The position numbers were made by a program, and so were the translations under genes. Of a DNA stretch of 64,000 nt, positions 17,741 through 26,730 are shown one piece after another. This stretch comes from Belnapia moabensis DSM 16746 (lineage in GTDB: Bacteria > Pseudomonadota > Alphaproteobacteria > Acetobacterales > Acetobacteraceae), in assembly GCF_000745835.1 (NCBI RefSeq), contig NZ_JQKB01000006.1:124001-188000 (forward strand). Reading direction: 5' to 3'. Under the pieces are notes generated by a model that saw only the letters and a list, made by a program, of their open reading frames with translations, was not told the origin of the DNA and did not search any database. How positions within the stretch are numbered: the stretch's first letter is position 1; the number at the start of each line of letters is the position of its first letter.

Positions 17741-18294
17741 CAGTCGACCCTCACGCCGCCGCCGGTGGTGACCTTCTCGAGACCGAGGATGGCGGCGCCG
17801 AAGGAGAGCCCCGCCTCGAGCGCGAAATAGGCGGCGCCGATGGGGATCATCGCATAGGGGATGTCCATCGGGACCTGCAGGCCGGGGCTGGTCTGCCAGG
17901 CGCCGACCTGCATCAGCAGCAGCCCGCCCTGGCCCACGACCCAGAGGAACCAGAGGCAGAGGCCCGCCACCGGCACCAGCAGCAAGCGGGCGGCGGGCAC
18001 CGGCAGGCGCTCGATCACCAGCTCGATCGCAACATGCAGGCGCTGGCGCATGGCATAGCCGGCGCCGAGGAGCACCATCCAGATCTGGGCGAAGGTCGCC
18101 GCCTCGTCAGCGCCGGGGATGGAGTGGTTGAAGAGGTAGCGGCCGACCACCTGGGCGAAGACGATGAGCAGCATCGCCGCGAGCAGCAGGATCAGCGTGT
18201 AGTCGACCAAGCGCCGTAGCAGGGCGAGCGCGGCGCGGACGAGGCGCAACGGCGCGGGGGCCAGGATCGGGCGGTCGAGGGTAGCGCCGGTCAT
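17740..18294 (-). CDS. dctQ: TRAP transporter small permease, DctQ family
   Basis: Four-helix small membrane subunit, 184 residues from ATG 18294. Typical elements: FAQVVGRYLFNHSIPGADEAATF after the first helix and YAMIPIGAAYFALEA near the end. A TTG at 18330 would add twelve residues with no gain. First gene of the six-gene minus-strand operon dctQ-dctM-dctP-dioxygenase-dioxygenase-coaBC; its promoter should lie in 18295-18404. Confidence 0.9.
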   Translation of the reverse strand: MTGATLDRPILAPAPLRLVRAALALLRRLVDYTLILLLAAMLLIVFAQVVGRYLFNHSIPGADEAATFAQIWMVLLGAGYAMRQRLHVAIELVIERLPVPAARLLLVPVAGLCLWFLWVVGQGGLLLMQVGAWQTSPGLQVPMDIPYAMIPIGAAYFALEAGLSFGAAILGLEKVTTGGGVRVD

Positions 18295-18404
18295 GCCGGA
18301 GAGGCTCGCCGCGCCGGGACGGCACAGCAAGGGGCTGTTGCACTGGAATTAAGCGCCGTCGGACGTGTTCAGCCTGCGATCTGCGCGGGTGAGATCGAAA
18401 GTGC

Positions 18405-18764
18405 CTATTCTTTCGCCGCCGCCTGGCGGATCGCGGCGGCCAGCGCCTCCGGTTGGAAGGGTTTCTCGAGAAAGATCTCCCGCCGTTGCAGCCGGTGCCG
18501 CATATCCTCCAATTGCGTGCCGCTGATCAGGATGACGCCGACCTCGGGGTGCTTGGCCCGCGCCACCTCCGCTAGGTCGAAGCCGCTCAGCCCGCCGCCA
18601 AGGCGGATATCCGTCACCAGCACATCCGGCACCTGGCCCGCCCCGAGCAGGATGAGCGCATCCTCGGCATTGGCGAGTCCCTGCACGTCGATGCCCTCAT
18701 CGGCCAGACGGTCGGACAGCACCATGCGCAGCAGCGCGTCATCCTCGATCAGCAGAACCCGCAT
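18405..18764 (-). CDS. Stand-alone response-regulator receiver protein
   Basis: CheY-like single-domain receiver of 119 residues. The acidic pocket (Glu7-Asp8-Asp9 in LLIEDD), phospho-acceptor Asp52 (VTDIRL), Ser81 (LISGT) and Lys101 (LEKPF) are all present, so it should be phosphorylatable. There is no output domain and no kinase gene adjacent; the HWE kinase at 22437 is the nearest candidate partner. ATG 18764 is preceded by a good GGAGG; the longer frame upstream is not coding. Confidence 0.92.
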   Translation of the reverse strand: MRVLLIEDDALLRMVLSDRLADEGIDVQGLANAEDALILLGAGQVPDVLVTDIRLGGGLSGFDLAEVARAKHPEVGVILISGTQLEDMRHRLQRREIFLEKPFQPEALAAAIRQAAAKE

Positions 18765-18912
18765 TGCCTCCGTCCTGTAATATCGAAGCCGCATGACAAC
18801 GGCTGAAGGGCCGCCGGGATCAGCCGGATAGCAACGAACCGGTGCATTGCGGCGATACAGGTCATCCATGGCGCTGTGGCGGCGTTTCGTCCTGTCACGA
18901 TAAGGAGGGTGG

Positions 18913-20568
18913 ATGACGGCGGGGAAGGCTTGGCTCGGGGCGTCGCTGGCCGCTCTGGCGGGGGCGGCGGTGGTGCTGGCGGTTTTTGGCCTCGGCCCGA
19001 TGGACCCGCGCAACCAGGGTTGGCTGCTGGCGGGGCCGCTGGGGCCCGACCCGGTGCAGCTCTGGCTGGGGTGGAGCTACTTCCGCAGCGGCCCCTGGCT
19101 GCTGCCGCCGGGTGCCAACCCCGATTACGGGATGGAGCTCGGCACGGCGATCTACTTCGCCGACGCCATTCCGCTGCTCGCCCTGGTGCTGAAAGCGCTG
19201 CGGGGGGTGGTGGAGGTGCCGCAATATGTCGGGCCCTGGCTGCTGGCCTGCGGGGTGCTGCAAGGGGTCCTCGGCTGGCGGCTGGTGGGGCTCGCCACGC
19301 GCGATCCGCTGGCGCGGGTCTGCGGGGCGGGGCTGCTGGCCTTGCAGCCGATGCTGGTCAACCGGATGGCCGGGCATACGCCACTTGCCGGGCAATGGGT
19401 GCTGCTGGCGGCGCTGCTGCTGGCGCTCGGACGGGGGCAGGGGAGCTGGCATGCCTTGCGCTGGGCGGCGCTGCTGGCGGTGACGGCGCTGATCCATTCC
19501 TATTTGCTCGCCATGGCGATGCCGCTCTGGGCGGCGGACTGGCTGCGCCGGGCCTGGTTGGAACGGGGCAGGGTCCTCATCGCCGAGGCGGTGGCGGTGC
19601 CGCTGGCCGTAGGGGGTGCGCTGTGGACGGGCGGCTTCTTCCTGCTGCGAGGCGGCTACGACAGCGGACCGGGGAGCGAGGCTGGGGGCTACGGAACCTG
19701 GAATTTCGACCTGCTGGCCTATGCCGATGGCGGCCTGTGGTCCGGCCTGTTGCCTGACCTGCCCGACCCCGGCCATTGGGAGGCCGGGAGCAGCTATCTC
19801 GGCCTCGGCGGGCTGCTGCTGCTGGCGGCGGGGTTGATCGCGCTTCTACGCCGGCCCGTGGGGCTGCCGCGCCGGCTCTGGCCGCTGGCCGCGGCGCTGC
19901 TGGCGCTGCTCGCCTTCGCCATCACCCCGCATGTGACCGTGGGAGGCAGGGGAGGGGTGCTCTTCGCCCTGCCGGACCGGGCGATGGCGATCGCCGGGAT
20001 GCTGCGCAATGCGGAGCGGATGGTCTGGCCGCTTTCCTATGCGCTGATGCTCGGCGCCATCGCCCTGGTGGCGCGGACCTGGGGCGGACGGCGCGCGGGC
20101 TGGCTGCTGCTCGGGCTGCTGGCGTTGCAATGGGTCGATTTGCGGCCGGGGCTGGAGCGGCGGCATTCCTTCGTCGCCGGGGCGCCGGCGGGGGTGCCGC
20201 AACGGCTCTTCGACCCGTTCTGGGCGGAGGCTGCCGGGGCCTATGCGCGGGTGCGGGCGGTGCCGGCCTCGAACATGGGCGAAGGGTGGGAGTCCATCGC
20301 CCGCTTCGCGGCGCAGGCGGGGATGCCGACGGATTCCGTCTACATGGCGCGGGTCGATGCGGGGCGGGCGGCGGCGCTGCGGGCCAAGGTGGCGGAGATC
20401 CTCCGCTCTGGCGCCTATGAGCCGGGGACGCTCTACATCCTGCGCGATGCGGAGAGCCTGGCGCTCGCCGAGGCCTCGCACGACCCGGCGCGGGATGCGA
20501 TCCTCACCGCGGATGGCTACCGGGTGCTGGCGCCCGGCTGGCGGGCGAGGCCGCTCGCGCGCCGCTGA
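18913..20568 (+). CDS. Polytopic membrane protein, DUF6311-like
   Basis: A 551-residue protein with about eleven hydrophobic helices and long loops, resembling the DUF6311 group, which has the general look of GT-C lipid-linked glycosyltransferases (first loop with GPDPVQLWLGWSYFRSGPW, then alternating Leu/Ala-rich helices). The C-terminal 110 residues are soluble and probably periplasmic. AAGGAGGGTGG just upstream fixes ATG 18913. Activity is unproven; polysaccharide or cell-surface glycan assembly is a reasonable guess. The next gene, an SDR, follows after 18 nt. Confidence 0.75.
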   Translation: MTAGKAWLGASLAALAGAAVVLAVFGLGPMDPRNQGWLLAGPLGPDPVQLWLGWSYFRSGPWLLPPGANPDYGMELGTAIYFADAIPLLALVLKALRGVVEVPQYVGPWLLACGVLQGVLGWRLVGLATRDPLARVCGAGLLALQPMLVNRMAGHTPLAGQWVLLAALLLALGRGQGSWHALRWAALLAVTALIHSYLLAMAMPLWAADWLRRAWLERGRVLIAEAVAVPLAVGGALWTGGFFLLRGGYDSGPGSEAGGYGTWNFDLLAYADGGLWSGLLPDLPDPGHWEAGSSYLGLGGLLLLAAGLIALLRRPVGLPRRLWPLAAALLALLAFAITPHVTVGGRGGVLFALPDRAMAIAGMLRNAERMVWPLSYALMLGAIALVARTWGGRRAGWLLLGLLALQWVDLRPGLERRHSFVAGAPAGVPQRLFDPFWAEAAGAYARVRAVPASNMGEGWESIARFAAQAGMPTDSVYMARVDAGRAAALRAKVAEILRSGAYEPGTLYILRDAESLALAEASHDPARDAILTADGYRVLAPGWRARPLARR

Positions 20569-20586
20569 TCTGCGGGGAGAAAAGCG

Positions 20587-21345
20587 ATGGATGTGAAGGG
20601 GATTGCGGCAGTCGTCACCGGCGGCGGCTCCGGCCTCGGCGCGGCGACGGCCGAGGCGCTGGCGGCGGCCGGCGCCCGCGTCGTGGTGATGGACCTGAAG
20701 CGCGAGGCGGCGGAAGCCGTCGCCGACCGCATCGGCGGGGTAGCCGCGGCCGGCGACGTGGCCGACGAGGCGGCCGTCGAGGCGGCGGTGGAGGCGGCGG
20801 CGGGGCTCGGCCCGCTGCGCCTTGCCGTCAGCTGCGCCGGCATCGCCCCGGCGGCGCGCGTCGCTGGGCGGCAGGGGCCGCACCCGCTCGGCCTGTTCGA
20901 GCAGGTCGTAAGGGTGAACCTCACCGGCACCTTCAACCTGCTGCGCCTGGCCTCGGCGCGGATGGCCGCGCTCGAGCCGCTGGCGACCGGGGAGCGGGGA
21001 CTCATCGTCAACACCGCCTCGATCGCCGCCTATGAGGGGCAGATCGGCCAGTGCGCCTATGCGGCGAGCAAGGCGGGCGTCGTCGGCCTCACCTTGCCGG
21101 CGGCGCGGGAGCTGGCGCGGTTCGGCATTCGGGTGATGACCATCGCGCCGGGGCTGATCGAGACGCCGATGCTGGCGGGCATGCCGGCGGAGGCGCGGGA
21201 GGCGCTGGGGCGGCTGCCGCTCTTCCCGAACCGGCTGGGCCAGCCGGCGGAGGTGGCGGCGCTGGTTCTCGCCATCGCCGCCAACCCGTTGCTGAACGGC
21301 GAGACGATCCGGCTGGACGGGGCGCTGCGGCTGACGCCCTCCTAG
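20587..21345 (+). CDS. Short-chain dehydrogenase/reductase
   Basis: A 252-residue SDR with the cofactor motif TGGGSGLG (11-18), NAG-type region (SCAGIAP), catalytic Ser in NTASIAAYEG and the YAASK catalytic Tyr/Lys. VVVMDLKRE with Asp at the end of the second strand suggests NAD(H). The overall pattern (GQIGQCAYAASKAGVVGLTL, APGLIETPML) is that of the 3-hydroxyacyl-CoA dehydrogenase type-2 / HSD17B10 branch. Substrate not provable from sequence. Confidence 0.88.
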   Translation: MDVKGIAAVVTGGGSGLGAATAEALAAAGARVVVMDLKREAAEAVADRIGGVAAAGDVADEAAVEAAVEAAAGLGPLRLAVSCAGIAPAARVAGRQGPHPLGLFEQVVRVNLTGTFNLLRLASARMAALEPLATGERGLIVNTASIAAYEGQIGQCAYAASKAGVVGLTLPAARELARFGIRVMTIAPGLIETPMLAGMPAEAREALGRLPLFPNRLGQPAEVAALVLAIAANPLLNGETIRLDGALRLTPS

Positions 21346-21348
21346 CCG

Positions 21349-21525
21349 TCAGGCCCTGGCGCTGTAGGCCGGGGCGGGCAAGTGCTGGATCGGCGGCAAG
21401 GCCGAGCCCGGCCGGCGCCAGGCCGGCGCCTCGGCATTGTCGCGCCATTGCGGGGTGCCGAAGCTGTTCTCGGCGCAGCCCGGCAAGGCGGCTACCAGTA
21501 GAAAAGCCAGGACCCAATAGCGCAT
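21349..21525 (-). CDS. Small putative lipoprotein
   Basis: A 58-residue protein with a hydrophobic signal (MRYWVLAFLLVAALPG) and lipobox-like LPGC, so it is probably lipidated and anchored in a membrane. The mature part is short and Pro/Ala-rich. ATG 21525 is preceded by AGGAA; the longer frame to 21600 lacks a signal at its start. It ends three bases from the convergent SDR stop. Function unknown. Confidence 0.65.
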   Translation of the reverse strand: MRYWVLAFLLVAALPGCAENSFGTPQWRDNAEAPAWRRPGSALPPIQHLPAPAYSARA

Positions 21526-21690
21526 GGCAGCATTCCTGTCAGAGCATTGGTCGTACCCTGACATACCAGATGGCCGGCTGTCGCGGCCGATTCGGCGCAC
21601 GATGTTTTTTCCTTTGCGTAACGCACGGGATGCGGAACTAATTCCGGGGTGCTGCGTAGGGACGCCGCTTCATGGCCGAAGGAGGACCCG

Positions 21691-21807
21691 ATGCGCCAAA
21701 CCGTCCTGTTGATCCTAGCTGCCGTCAGCCTTTCCGGCTGCCTCAGCTTCAGCAGCAGCAACCCGAGCCCGCCGCCGGCCGGCACGGTGGTCGTCCCGGC
21801 CCGCTGA
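21691..21807 (+). CDS. 38-residue putative lipoprotein
   Basis: Begins MRQTVLLILAAVSLSGC, a compact lipoprotein signal with lipobox LSGC, followed by a 21-residue Ser/Pro-rich tail (LSFSSSNPSPPP and PAR at the end). The strong AAGGAGG eight bases before the ATG is the main evidence for translation. Similar tiny entericidin-like lipoproteins are common. Its 3' end overlaps the convergent DUF2459 gene by 59 bases. Function unknown. Confidence 0.65.
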   Translation: MRQTVLLILAAVSLSGCLSFSSSNPSPPPAGTVVVPAR

Positions 21808-22438
21808 GGGTCTGGGCCGCCTGGCGGGCCCAGGCCATGGCTTGTTCGGCGAAGAGCACGCCCGTCGCATCGACGGGCAGGCCTGCCGCGGCCAGGGCCT
21901 GGGCCGTCCAGGTATTGCAGGTGTAGCCGGCCGAGTAGATGATCGAGGAAGCCTGGAAGACGCTGCCGGGATAGGGGCCGTTCGCCAGGGCCTCCCACCG
22001 GCCGTTGGGCAGCCGCCAATGCGGATCGAGGCTGCCCGCCAGGAATTCTTGCAGCCGGTTCATTTGTCCCGCGGTGAGGGGAAGACGGACGACATGCTCG
22101 GGCCCGAAGGCCGTCTCCGGCGGGGCGGACAAAGCGGTCAGCAGGATGGCCCCCGGCCCTGGCAGCAGGGCCCGCAGCAGCGCGAGCGGCGAGCGGTCAC
22201 GGTCGAGCAGCCAGCTTCGGTCGCCGAAGCCGAGGACCATGGTCTGCATTCCTGGAAAGCCCGCAGCGAGCCCGGCCAGCCAGGGATGCAGCGGCGCCGC
22301 GTGAATCGGCAGGGCGATATCCGTATGCCAGCCGCGGTCGATGACGGTGACCTCGCCGATGCGCGGCGCGGGGTCGGGTGGCGGCAGCGCGGAGCACCCG
22401 GCCAGCGCCAGGCCCAGCAGCAGGCTTCGCCGGCCCAT
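21749..22438 (-). CDS. DUF2459 family lipoprotein
   Basis: A 229-residue protein with signal MGRRSLLLGLALAGC (lipobox LAGC) and the DUF2459 pattern: VIDRGWHTDIALP, MVLGFGDRSWLL, YSAGYTCNTWTAQAL. The Cys/Asn-Thr-Trp region late in the protein is the most conserved part of the family, but no activity is established; a link to polyhydroxyalkanoate or envelope functions has been suggested only by name of some homologues. The final 20 or so residues (GPGRPPCRPAAGSGCCC) look like antisense of the lipoprotein gene it overlaps. Start ATG 22438 shares its bases with the ATG of the divergent kinase. Confidence 0.82.
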   Translation of the reverse strand: MGRRSLLLGLALAGCSALPPPDPAPRIGEVTVIDRGWHTDIALPIHAAPLHPWLAGLAAGFPGMQTMVLGFGDRSWLLDRDRSPLALLRALLPGPGAILLTALSAPPETAFGPEHVVRLPLTAGQMNRLQEFLAGSLDPHWRLPNGRWEALANGPYPGSVFQASSIIYSAGYTCNTWTAQALAAAGLPVDATGVLFAEQAMAWARQAAQTLSGPGRPPCRPAAGSGCCC

Positions 22439-24098
22439 GCACCCTGACGGCGCCCAGCCCGAGCGCAGGACGAGGTGGCTGCCCGACTTCGCCTGGTGCC
22501 TGCCGTTGCTGCTCGCCATCATCCTGTCCGTCGTGGCGACCATGCCTTACTGGTCGGCCGATGACGCATCCCGCGGCGTCGGCTGGTACTGTGCGGCCAT
22601 GGTGCTGGCAAGCCTTGGCCTGGTCGGCCTGTCGGCGATGCTGGCGCGGCGGATGAAGCAGCTCGGCGCGCAGCTGGCGGCCGGCTCGGCGGCGCTGGCG
22701 GCGAGCGAGGCGCAGCTGCGCCGGGCGCAGCGCATCGGCCGGGTCGGCGGGTTCGAGATCGACCTGCGCTCCGGCGTCAATCTTCGCTCCGGCGAGTACA
22801 TGTCCGTCCAGGGCATGCCCGGTGAGGCGCGGATCGAGCGGCATGCCGACTGGGTGGCGCGGCTGCATCCGGAGGACCGGGAGCGGGCGGAGCGGAATTT
22901 CCTCGACGCCGTGTCCGATGGCAGCGGCATCACCGAATACGCGCAGGAATATCGCATCCACGCGCCGGACGGCGAGGTGCGGTGGATCGCCGCCCGCGCC
23001 GAGATCGAGCGCGACGCCGAGGGCCGCGCGCTGCGCATGATCGGCGCGCATGTCGACGTCACCGCGCTGAAGCTGGCCGAGGCGGCGGGCCGGGCGAGCG
23101 AGGAGCGGCTGCGCCTGGCGCAGGAGGCGGCAGGCCTCGGCAGCTGGGAGCGGGACATGGTGACGGGCGAGGCCGTCTGGTCCGCGGAGCAGTACCGGCT
23201 GACCGGCTTCGACCCCGCCGCAGGCCCGCCGAGCCGCGAGGTTTTCGAAGCGCGCATCCTGCCCGAGGACCGGCTGCACGCCATGGCCCCGGCCAGCGAC
23301 GAAGATGGCGGCTTCCGCCGGCAATTCCGCATCCGCCATGCCGGAGATGGCGGCATCCGCAGCATCCTCGCCCTTGGCCGGGTGTTGCGCGATGCGGCGG
23401 GGCGGCCGGTGCGGATGATCGGCGTCAACCTCGACATCACCGACCGGGTGCGCGCCGAAGAACGACAGGCGCTGCTGACGCGGGAGCTGGACCACCGGGC
23501 GAAGAACGCCCTGGCCGTGGTGCAGGCCGCGCTGCGGCTGACCTCGCGCGACGACCCGGAGGCCTTCGCCCGCGCCGTGGAAGGGCGCGTCGCCGCGCTG
23601 ACGCGGGCGCATACGCTGCTGGCCGAGGCGGGCTGGACGGGCGCCGACCTGCGCGTGCTGCTGCAGGGCGAGCTGGAGCCCTTCCTCGCCGGGCCGGAGC
23701 AGATGCGGCTGGAAGGGCCGGCGGTGACGCTGGCCGCGGTGGCAGCGCAGCCCATCGCCATGGCGGTGCATGAGCTGGCCACGAATGCGATGAAATACGG
23801 CGCACTCTCCACCGCCGCCGGCCGGGTGCGGCTATGCTGGGCGGAGCAGAACGGGCAGCTGGCGATCGACTGGACGGAGGAGGGTGGTCCAGCCCTGGCC
23901 GGCGAGCCGGCTCGGCGTGGCTTCGGCACGCGGGTGATCGAGGCGACGCTCGCCGGGCAACTCGGCGGCACGGTGGCGCGGGACTGGGCGGCAAGCGGGC
24001 TGCGCTGCCGCATCCGCCTGCCGGCCGCACGGGTCATCGCCCGGTCGCGCCCGGTGGAGGCGCCGCCGGAGCTAACCTTCGAGGGGTTGCGGGGGTAG
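22437..24098 (+). CDS. PAS-containing HWE-type sensor histidine kinase
   Basis: Membrane sensor kinase of about 553 residues. One hydrophobic hairpin near residues 20-70 (LPLLLAIILSVVAT and MVLASLGLVGLSAML), then two PAS/PAC units (YRIHAPDGEVRWIAA and FRIRHAGDGGIRSI), then a HWE/HisKA2 phospho-acceptor ELDHRAKNALAVVQAALRL, an N-box HELATNAMKYGALS and a degenerate G region (RRGFGTRVIEATL). This kinase class, typical of alphaproteobacteria, feeds general stress or light pathways. ATG 22437 lies in the same CATG as the divergent DUF2459 start; an upstream in-frame ATG at 22341 is possible but its 32 residues look non-coding. Cognate regulator unknown. Confidence 0.88.
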   Translation: MHPDGAQPERRTRWLPDFAWCLPLLLAIILSVVATMPYWSADDASRGVGWYCAAMVLASLGLVGLSAMLARRMKQLGAQLAAGSAALAASEAQLRRAQRIGRVGGFEIDLRSGVNLRSGEYMSVQGMPGEARIERHADWVARLHPEDRERAERNFLDAVSDGSGITEYAQEYRIHAPDGEVRWIAARAEIERDAEGRALRMIGAHVDVTALKLAEAAGRASEERLRLAQEAAGLGSWERDMVTGEAVWSAEQYRLTGFDPAAGPPSREVFEARILPEDRLHAMAPASDEDGGFRRQFRIRHAGDGGIRSILALGRVLRDAAGRPVRMIGVNLDITDRVRAEERQALLTRELDHRAKNALAVVQAALRLTSRDDPEAFARAVEGRVAALTRAHTLLAEAGWTGADLRVLLQGELEPFLAGPEQMRLEGPAVTLAAVAAQPIAMAVHELATNAMKYGALSTAAGRVRLCWAEQNGQLAIDWTEEGGPALAGEPARRGFGTRVIEATLAGQLGGTVARDWAASGLRCRIRLPAARVIARSRPVEAPPELTFEGLRG

Positions 24099-24107
24099 CC
24101 GGCCGGA

Positions 24108-25412
24108 CTACCGGGCGGCGCTCACCCGCCAGACCCGGTTGCCAACGTCGTCTGCCACCAGCAGTCCGCCGCCCTGATCGATGGTCACGCCGACCGGGCG
24201 GCCGAGCGCATGGCCATCGGCATCGAGGAAGCCGGTCAGCACATCGACCGGCGGACCGCTCGGCTTGCCATCGGCGAAGGGGACGAAGATCACCTTGTAG
24301 CCGCTCGGCGGCCGGCGGTTCCATGACCCGTGCTGGCCGATGAAGGCGCCGTCCTTGAAGGGTGCGGGCAGGCGGCTGCCCTCGGCAAAGGCAAGGCCGA
24401 GCGAGGCGGTGTGCGGGCCGAGCGCGTAATCCGGCGGGATGGCGCGGGCGACGAGGTCCGGCCGCTGTGGCTGGACGCGTTCATCCACATGCTGGCCATA
24501 GTAGCTGTAGGGCCAGCCGTAGAAGCCGCCTTCCTGCACCGAGGTCATGTAGTCCGGCACCAGGTCGCTGCCGATCTCGTCGCGCTCGTTGACCGCGGTC
24601 CAGAGCCGGTGCGTCCGCGGCTCCCAGGCCATGCCGACCGGGTTGCGCAGGCCGGAGGCGAAGACGCGGCGCTCGCCGGTGCGGATGTCGATCTCGAGGA
24701 TGGCGGCGCGGTCCGTCTCTGCCTCCATGCCACGCTCGGCGACATTGCTGTTGGAGCCGATGCTGGCGTAAAGCTTCGTGCCATCGGCGCTGGCGACGAT
24801 GTTCTTCGTCCAATGATGGTTGATTGGCCCGCCGGGAAGCGGGGCGAGCACTTCGCCCGGCGTGGCGATGCGCGTCTCGCCGGTGCGGTAGGGGAAGCGG
24901 ACCACCGCATCGGCATTGGCGACGAAGAGGCTGTCGCCCACCAGCGCCATGCCGAAGGGCGAGTTCAGACCTTCAAGGAAGACCGAGCGCGTCTCGGCCA
25001 CGCCGTCGCCATCGGCGTCGCGCAGCAGGGTGATGCGGTTGGCGCTCGGCACCCCGGCGCCGGCGCGCTTCATCACCAAGCCCATGACCCAGCCGCGGAT
25101 GCCGCGGTTATCGTCCGGCTTCGGTGGGGCATTGGTCTCCGCCACCAGCACGTCGCCATTCGGCAGGATGTAGAGCCAGCGCGGATGGTCGAGCCCGGCG
25201 GCGAAGGCCTGGACGCGCAGGCCCTCGGCCGGGGCCGGGGCGGCGCCCTCCGGCCAGCCGCGGGCGGGGGCGATGTTGACCGTCGGGATCCAGCTCGAGC
25301 GCGGCGGCGGCAATTGCGGGTTGGGGCCGGTGCCGGCGCCGACCGGCAGGCTGGCCTGCTCGCCGCAGCCGGTGAGGACGAGGACGAGCAAGGCGAGGAA
25401 GGATGCGCGCAT
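24108..25412 (-). CDS. PQQ-type sugar dehydrogenase / sorbosone dehydrogenase-like lipoprotein
   Basis: A 434-residue beta-propeller protein of the glucose/sorbosone dehydrogenase family, exported by a lipoprotein signal ([16 protein letters not shown]). Propeller-type motifs are visible: [92 protein letters not shown] and the final [16 protein letters not shown]. Members oxidise sugars or aldoses in the periplasm using PQQ and pass electrons to the chain; cofactor and substrate here are inferred only from the family. Converges on the kinase gene with a 9-base gap. Confidence 0.88.
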   Translation of the reverse strand: MRASFLALLVLVLTGCGEQASLPVGAGTGPNPQLPPPRSSWIPTVNIAPARGWPEGAAPAPAEGLRVQAFAAGLDHPRWLYILPNGDVLVAETNAPPKPDDNRGIRGWVMGLVMKRAGAGVPSANRITLLRDADGDGVAETRSVFLEGLNSPFGMALVGDSLFVANADAVVRFPYRTGETRIATPGEVLAPLPGGPINHHWTKNIVASADGTKLYASIGSNSNVAERGMEAETDRAAILEIDIRTGERRVFASGLRNPVGMAWEPRTHRLWTAVNERDEIGSDLVPDYMTSVQEGGFYGWPYSYYGQHVDERVQPQRPDLVARAIPPDYALGPHTASLGLAFAEGSRLPAPFKDGAFIGQHGSWNRRPPSGYKVIFVPFADGKPSGPPVDVLTGFLDADGHALGRPVGVTIDQGGGLLVADDVGNRVWRVSAAR

Positions 25413-25537
25413 GGACGGCCGAACGTCGCCCTCGCCGCCGGGGTTCCCGCTGCGCCGGCATGACACGATGGCCGGCGACGATGCAGCGGACGCGCCCGAT
25501 GGCGGCGCCGACAACATCGCCGCCGTGGCGGGTGGAC

Positions 25538-26218
25538 TCAGGCGGTCTTCTGCGCGAGATGCGGGAACATCGCCAGCCGTGCCGCCTCGTCCATCTCCGC
25601 CTTGAAGGCGTGCCGGTCCTTCAGCGCCAGGGCGCGGGCGGCGGCGGGGCGAGCGTTGATGTCATCGAGGTGGCGCTTGACATTCGGCAGGGTGGCGAAG
25701 GCCTCTTCGCCGAGGACGAAGGGCACCAGGCGCGACCAGCCCCAGACGGCCATGTCGACGATGCCGTAGTCGTCGCCGAGCATGAAGCGGCGGTCGGCGA
25801 GGCGGGCGTCGAGGATGCCCCAATGGCGCCTGGCCTCGAAGACGTAGCGGCTGACCGCATAGTCCTTCGGCTCCGGTGCGAAGCGGGTGAAGTGGACGGC
25901 CTGGCCGGAATAGGGGCCGATGCCGGTGGCGACGAACATCAGCCAGGAGAGCATCGGGCCGCGCTCGCCGGCGGGCGGCAGGAACTGTCCGGTCTTCTCG
26001 GCGAGGTAGAGCAGGATGGCGTTGCTGTCGAACACCACCGTGCCCCTGTCCTCGATGGCGGGGACCTTGGCATTCGGGTTGATCTTGAGGAATTCGGGGC
26101 TGTGCTGCTCGCCCTTGCGGGTGTCGACGGGCACCGGCTCGTAGGGGAGGTCCATCTCCTCGAGGCAGAGGGCGACCTTGGTCGGGTTCGGGGCGAGGTT
26201 GTAGTGGAAGCGGATCAC
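25538..26218 (-). CDS. Glutathione S-transferase family protein
   Basis: A 226-residue GST with an N-terminal thioredoxin fold ([21 protein letters not shown]; cis-Pro in [20 protein letters not shown] for the glutathione gamma-Glu) and an all-helical C-terminal domain ([17 protein letters not shown]). The pattern matches the Ure2p/YfcG-like branch, which often reduces disulfides. Substrate unknown. Preceding the HU gene on the same strand but separated from it by about 70 nt, so not clearly co-regulated. Confidence 0.9.
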   Translation of the reverse strand: MIRFHYNLAPNPTKVALCLEEMDLPYEPVPVDTRKGEQHSPEFLKINPNAKVPAIEDRGTVVFDSNAILLYLAEKTGQFLPPAGERGPMLSWLMFVATGIGPYSGQAVHFTRFAPEPKDYAVSRYVFEARRHWGILDARLADRRFMLGDDYGIVDMAVWGWSRLVPFVLGEEAFATLPNVKRHLDDINARPAAARALALKDRHAFKAEMDEAARLAMFPHLAQKTA

Positions 26219-26287
26219 GGCCTTATCCTCCCTGTGGCAGCGGGAGGATAAGGCGCGTCCCCTTGCGCGGAGGCAAGGGGCGTGACC

Positions 26288-26599
26288 TCAGGCCTTGGCG
26301 GCCTTGCGCTTCGCCTTCTTCATGCCGGCGAGCGCGGCGTCCTTCAGCGAGGGGCTGGCCTTGAAGCGGACGGTCGCGCCCGCCTTCACCGCTACCTTCT
26401 CGCCGGTGCGAGGGTTGAGCGCGGTGCGCTTCGCCGTCTCGCGTACGATAAAGGCGCCGAAATCGGGGATGGTGAACCGGCCGGTCTCGACGATCTCCCC
26501 CTTGATGGCGGCGATGATGTCGCTCGCCAGGGCGTTGGCCGCGATGGTCGGCATCTCGGTCGACTTGACGATGACGTCGGTCAGGAACTTCTTCGACAC
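26288..26599 (-). CDS. HU-family DNA-binding protein
   Basis: Nucleoid protein of 103 residues with IADIVxx-type HU core: ALASDIIAAIKGEIVETGRFTIPDFGAFIVRETAKRTALNPRTGEK, split here as the dimer helix, the GxFxxxxRxxRxGxNP-type DNA-binding arm and a basic KKAKRKAAKA tail that is longer than in E. coli HU. I place the start at GTG 26599 because AAAGGAG sits eight bases upstream; the earlier GTG at 26608 would overlap that Shine-Dalgarno. Confidence 0.9.
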   Translation of the reverse strand: MSKKFLTDVIVKSTEMPTIAANALASDIIAAIKGEIVETGRFTIPDFGAFIVRETAKRTALNPRTGEKVAVKAGATVRFKASPSLKDAALAGMKKAKRKAAKA

Positions 26600-26730
26600 G
26601 CACTGCACTCCTTTCGATTCGCCGGGGAATAGCGCGATCCGCGCGATTTGTCAGTCATAACCTTGCGCCACGGGCGCTTGCGGCAAAGCCCGGGCTCTGG
26701 AAGATTTCGCCCTGTATGGAGGGAATCGCC

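Noticed and set aside
24090-24112. GGTAG...CTACC inverted repeat between the HWE kinase and the sorbosone dehydrogenase genes
   Set aside because: A 5-bp stem overlapping the stop codon with no T-run is too weak to call a terminator.
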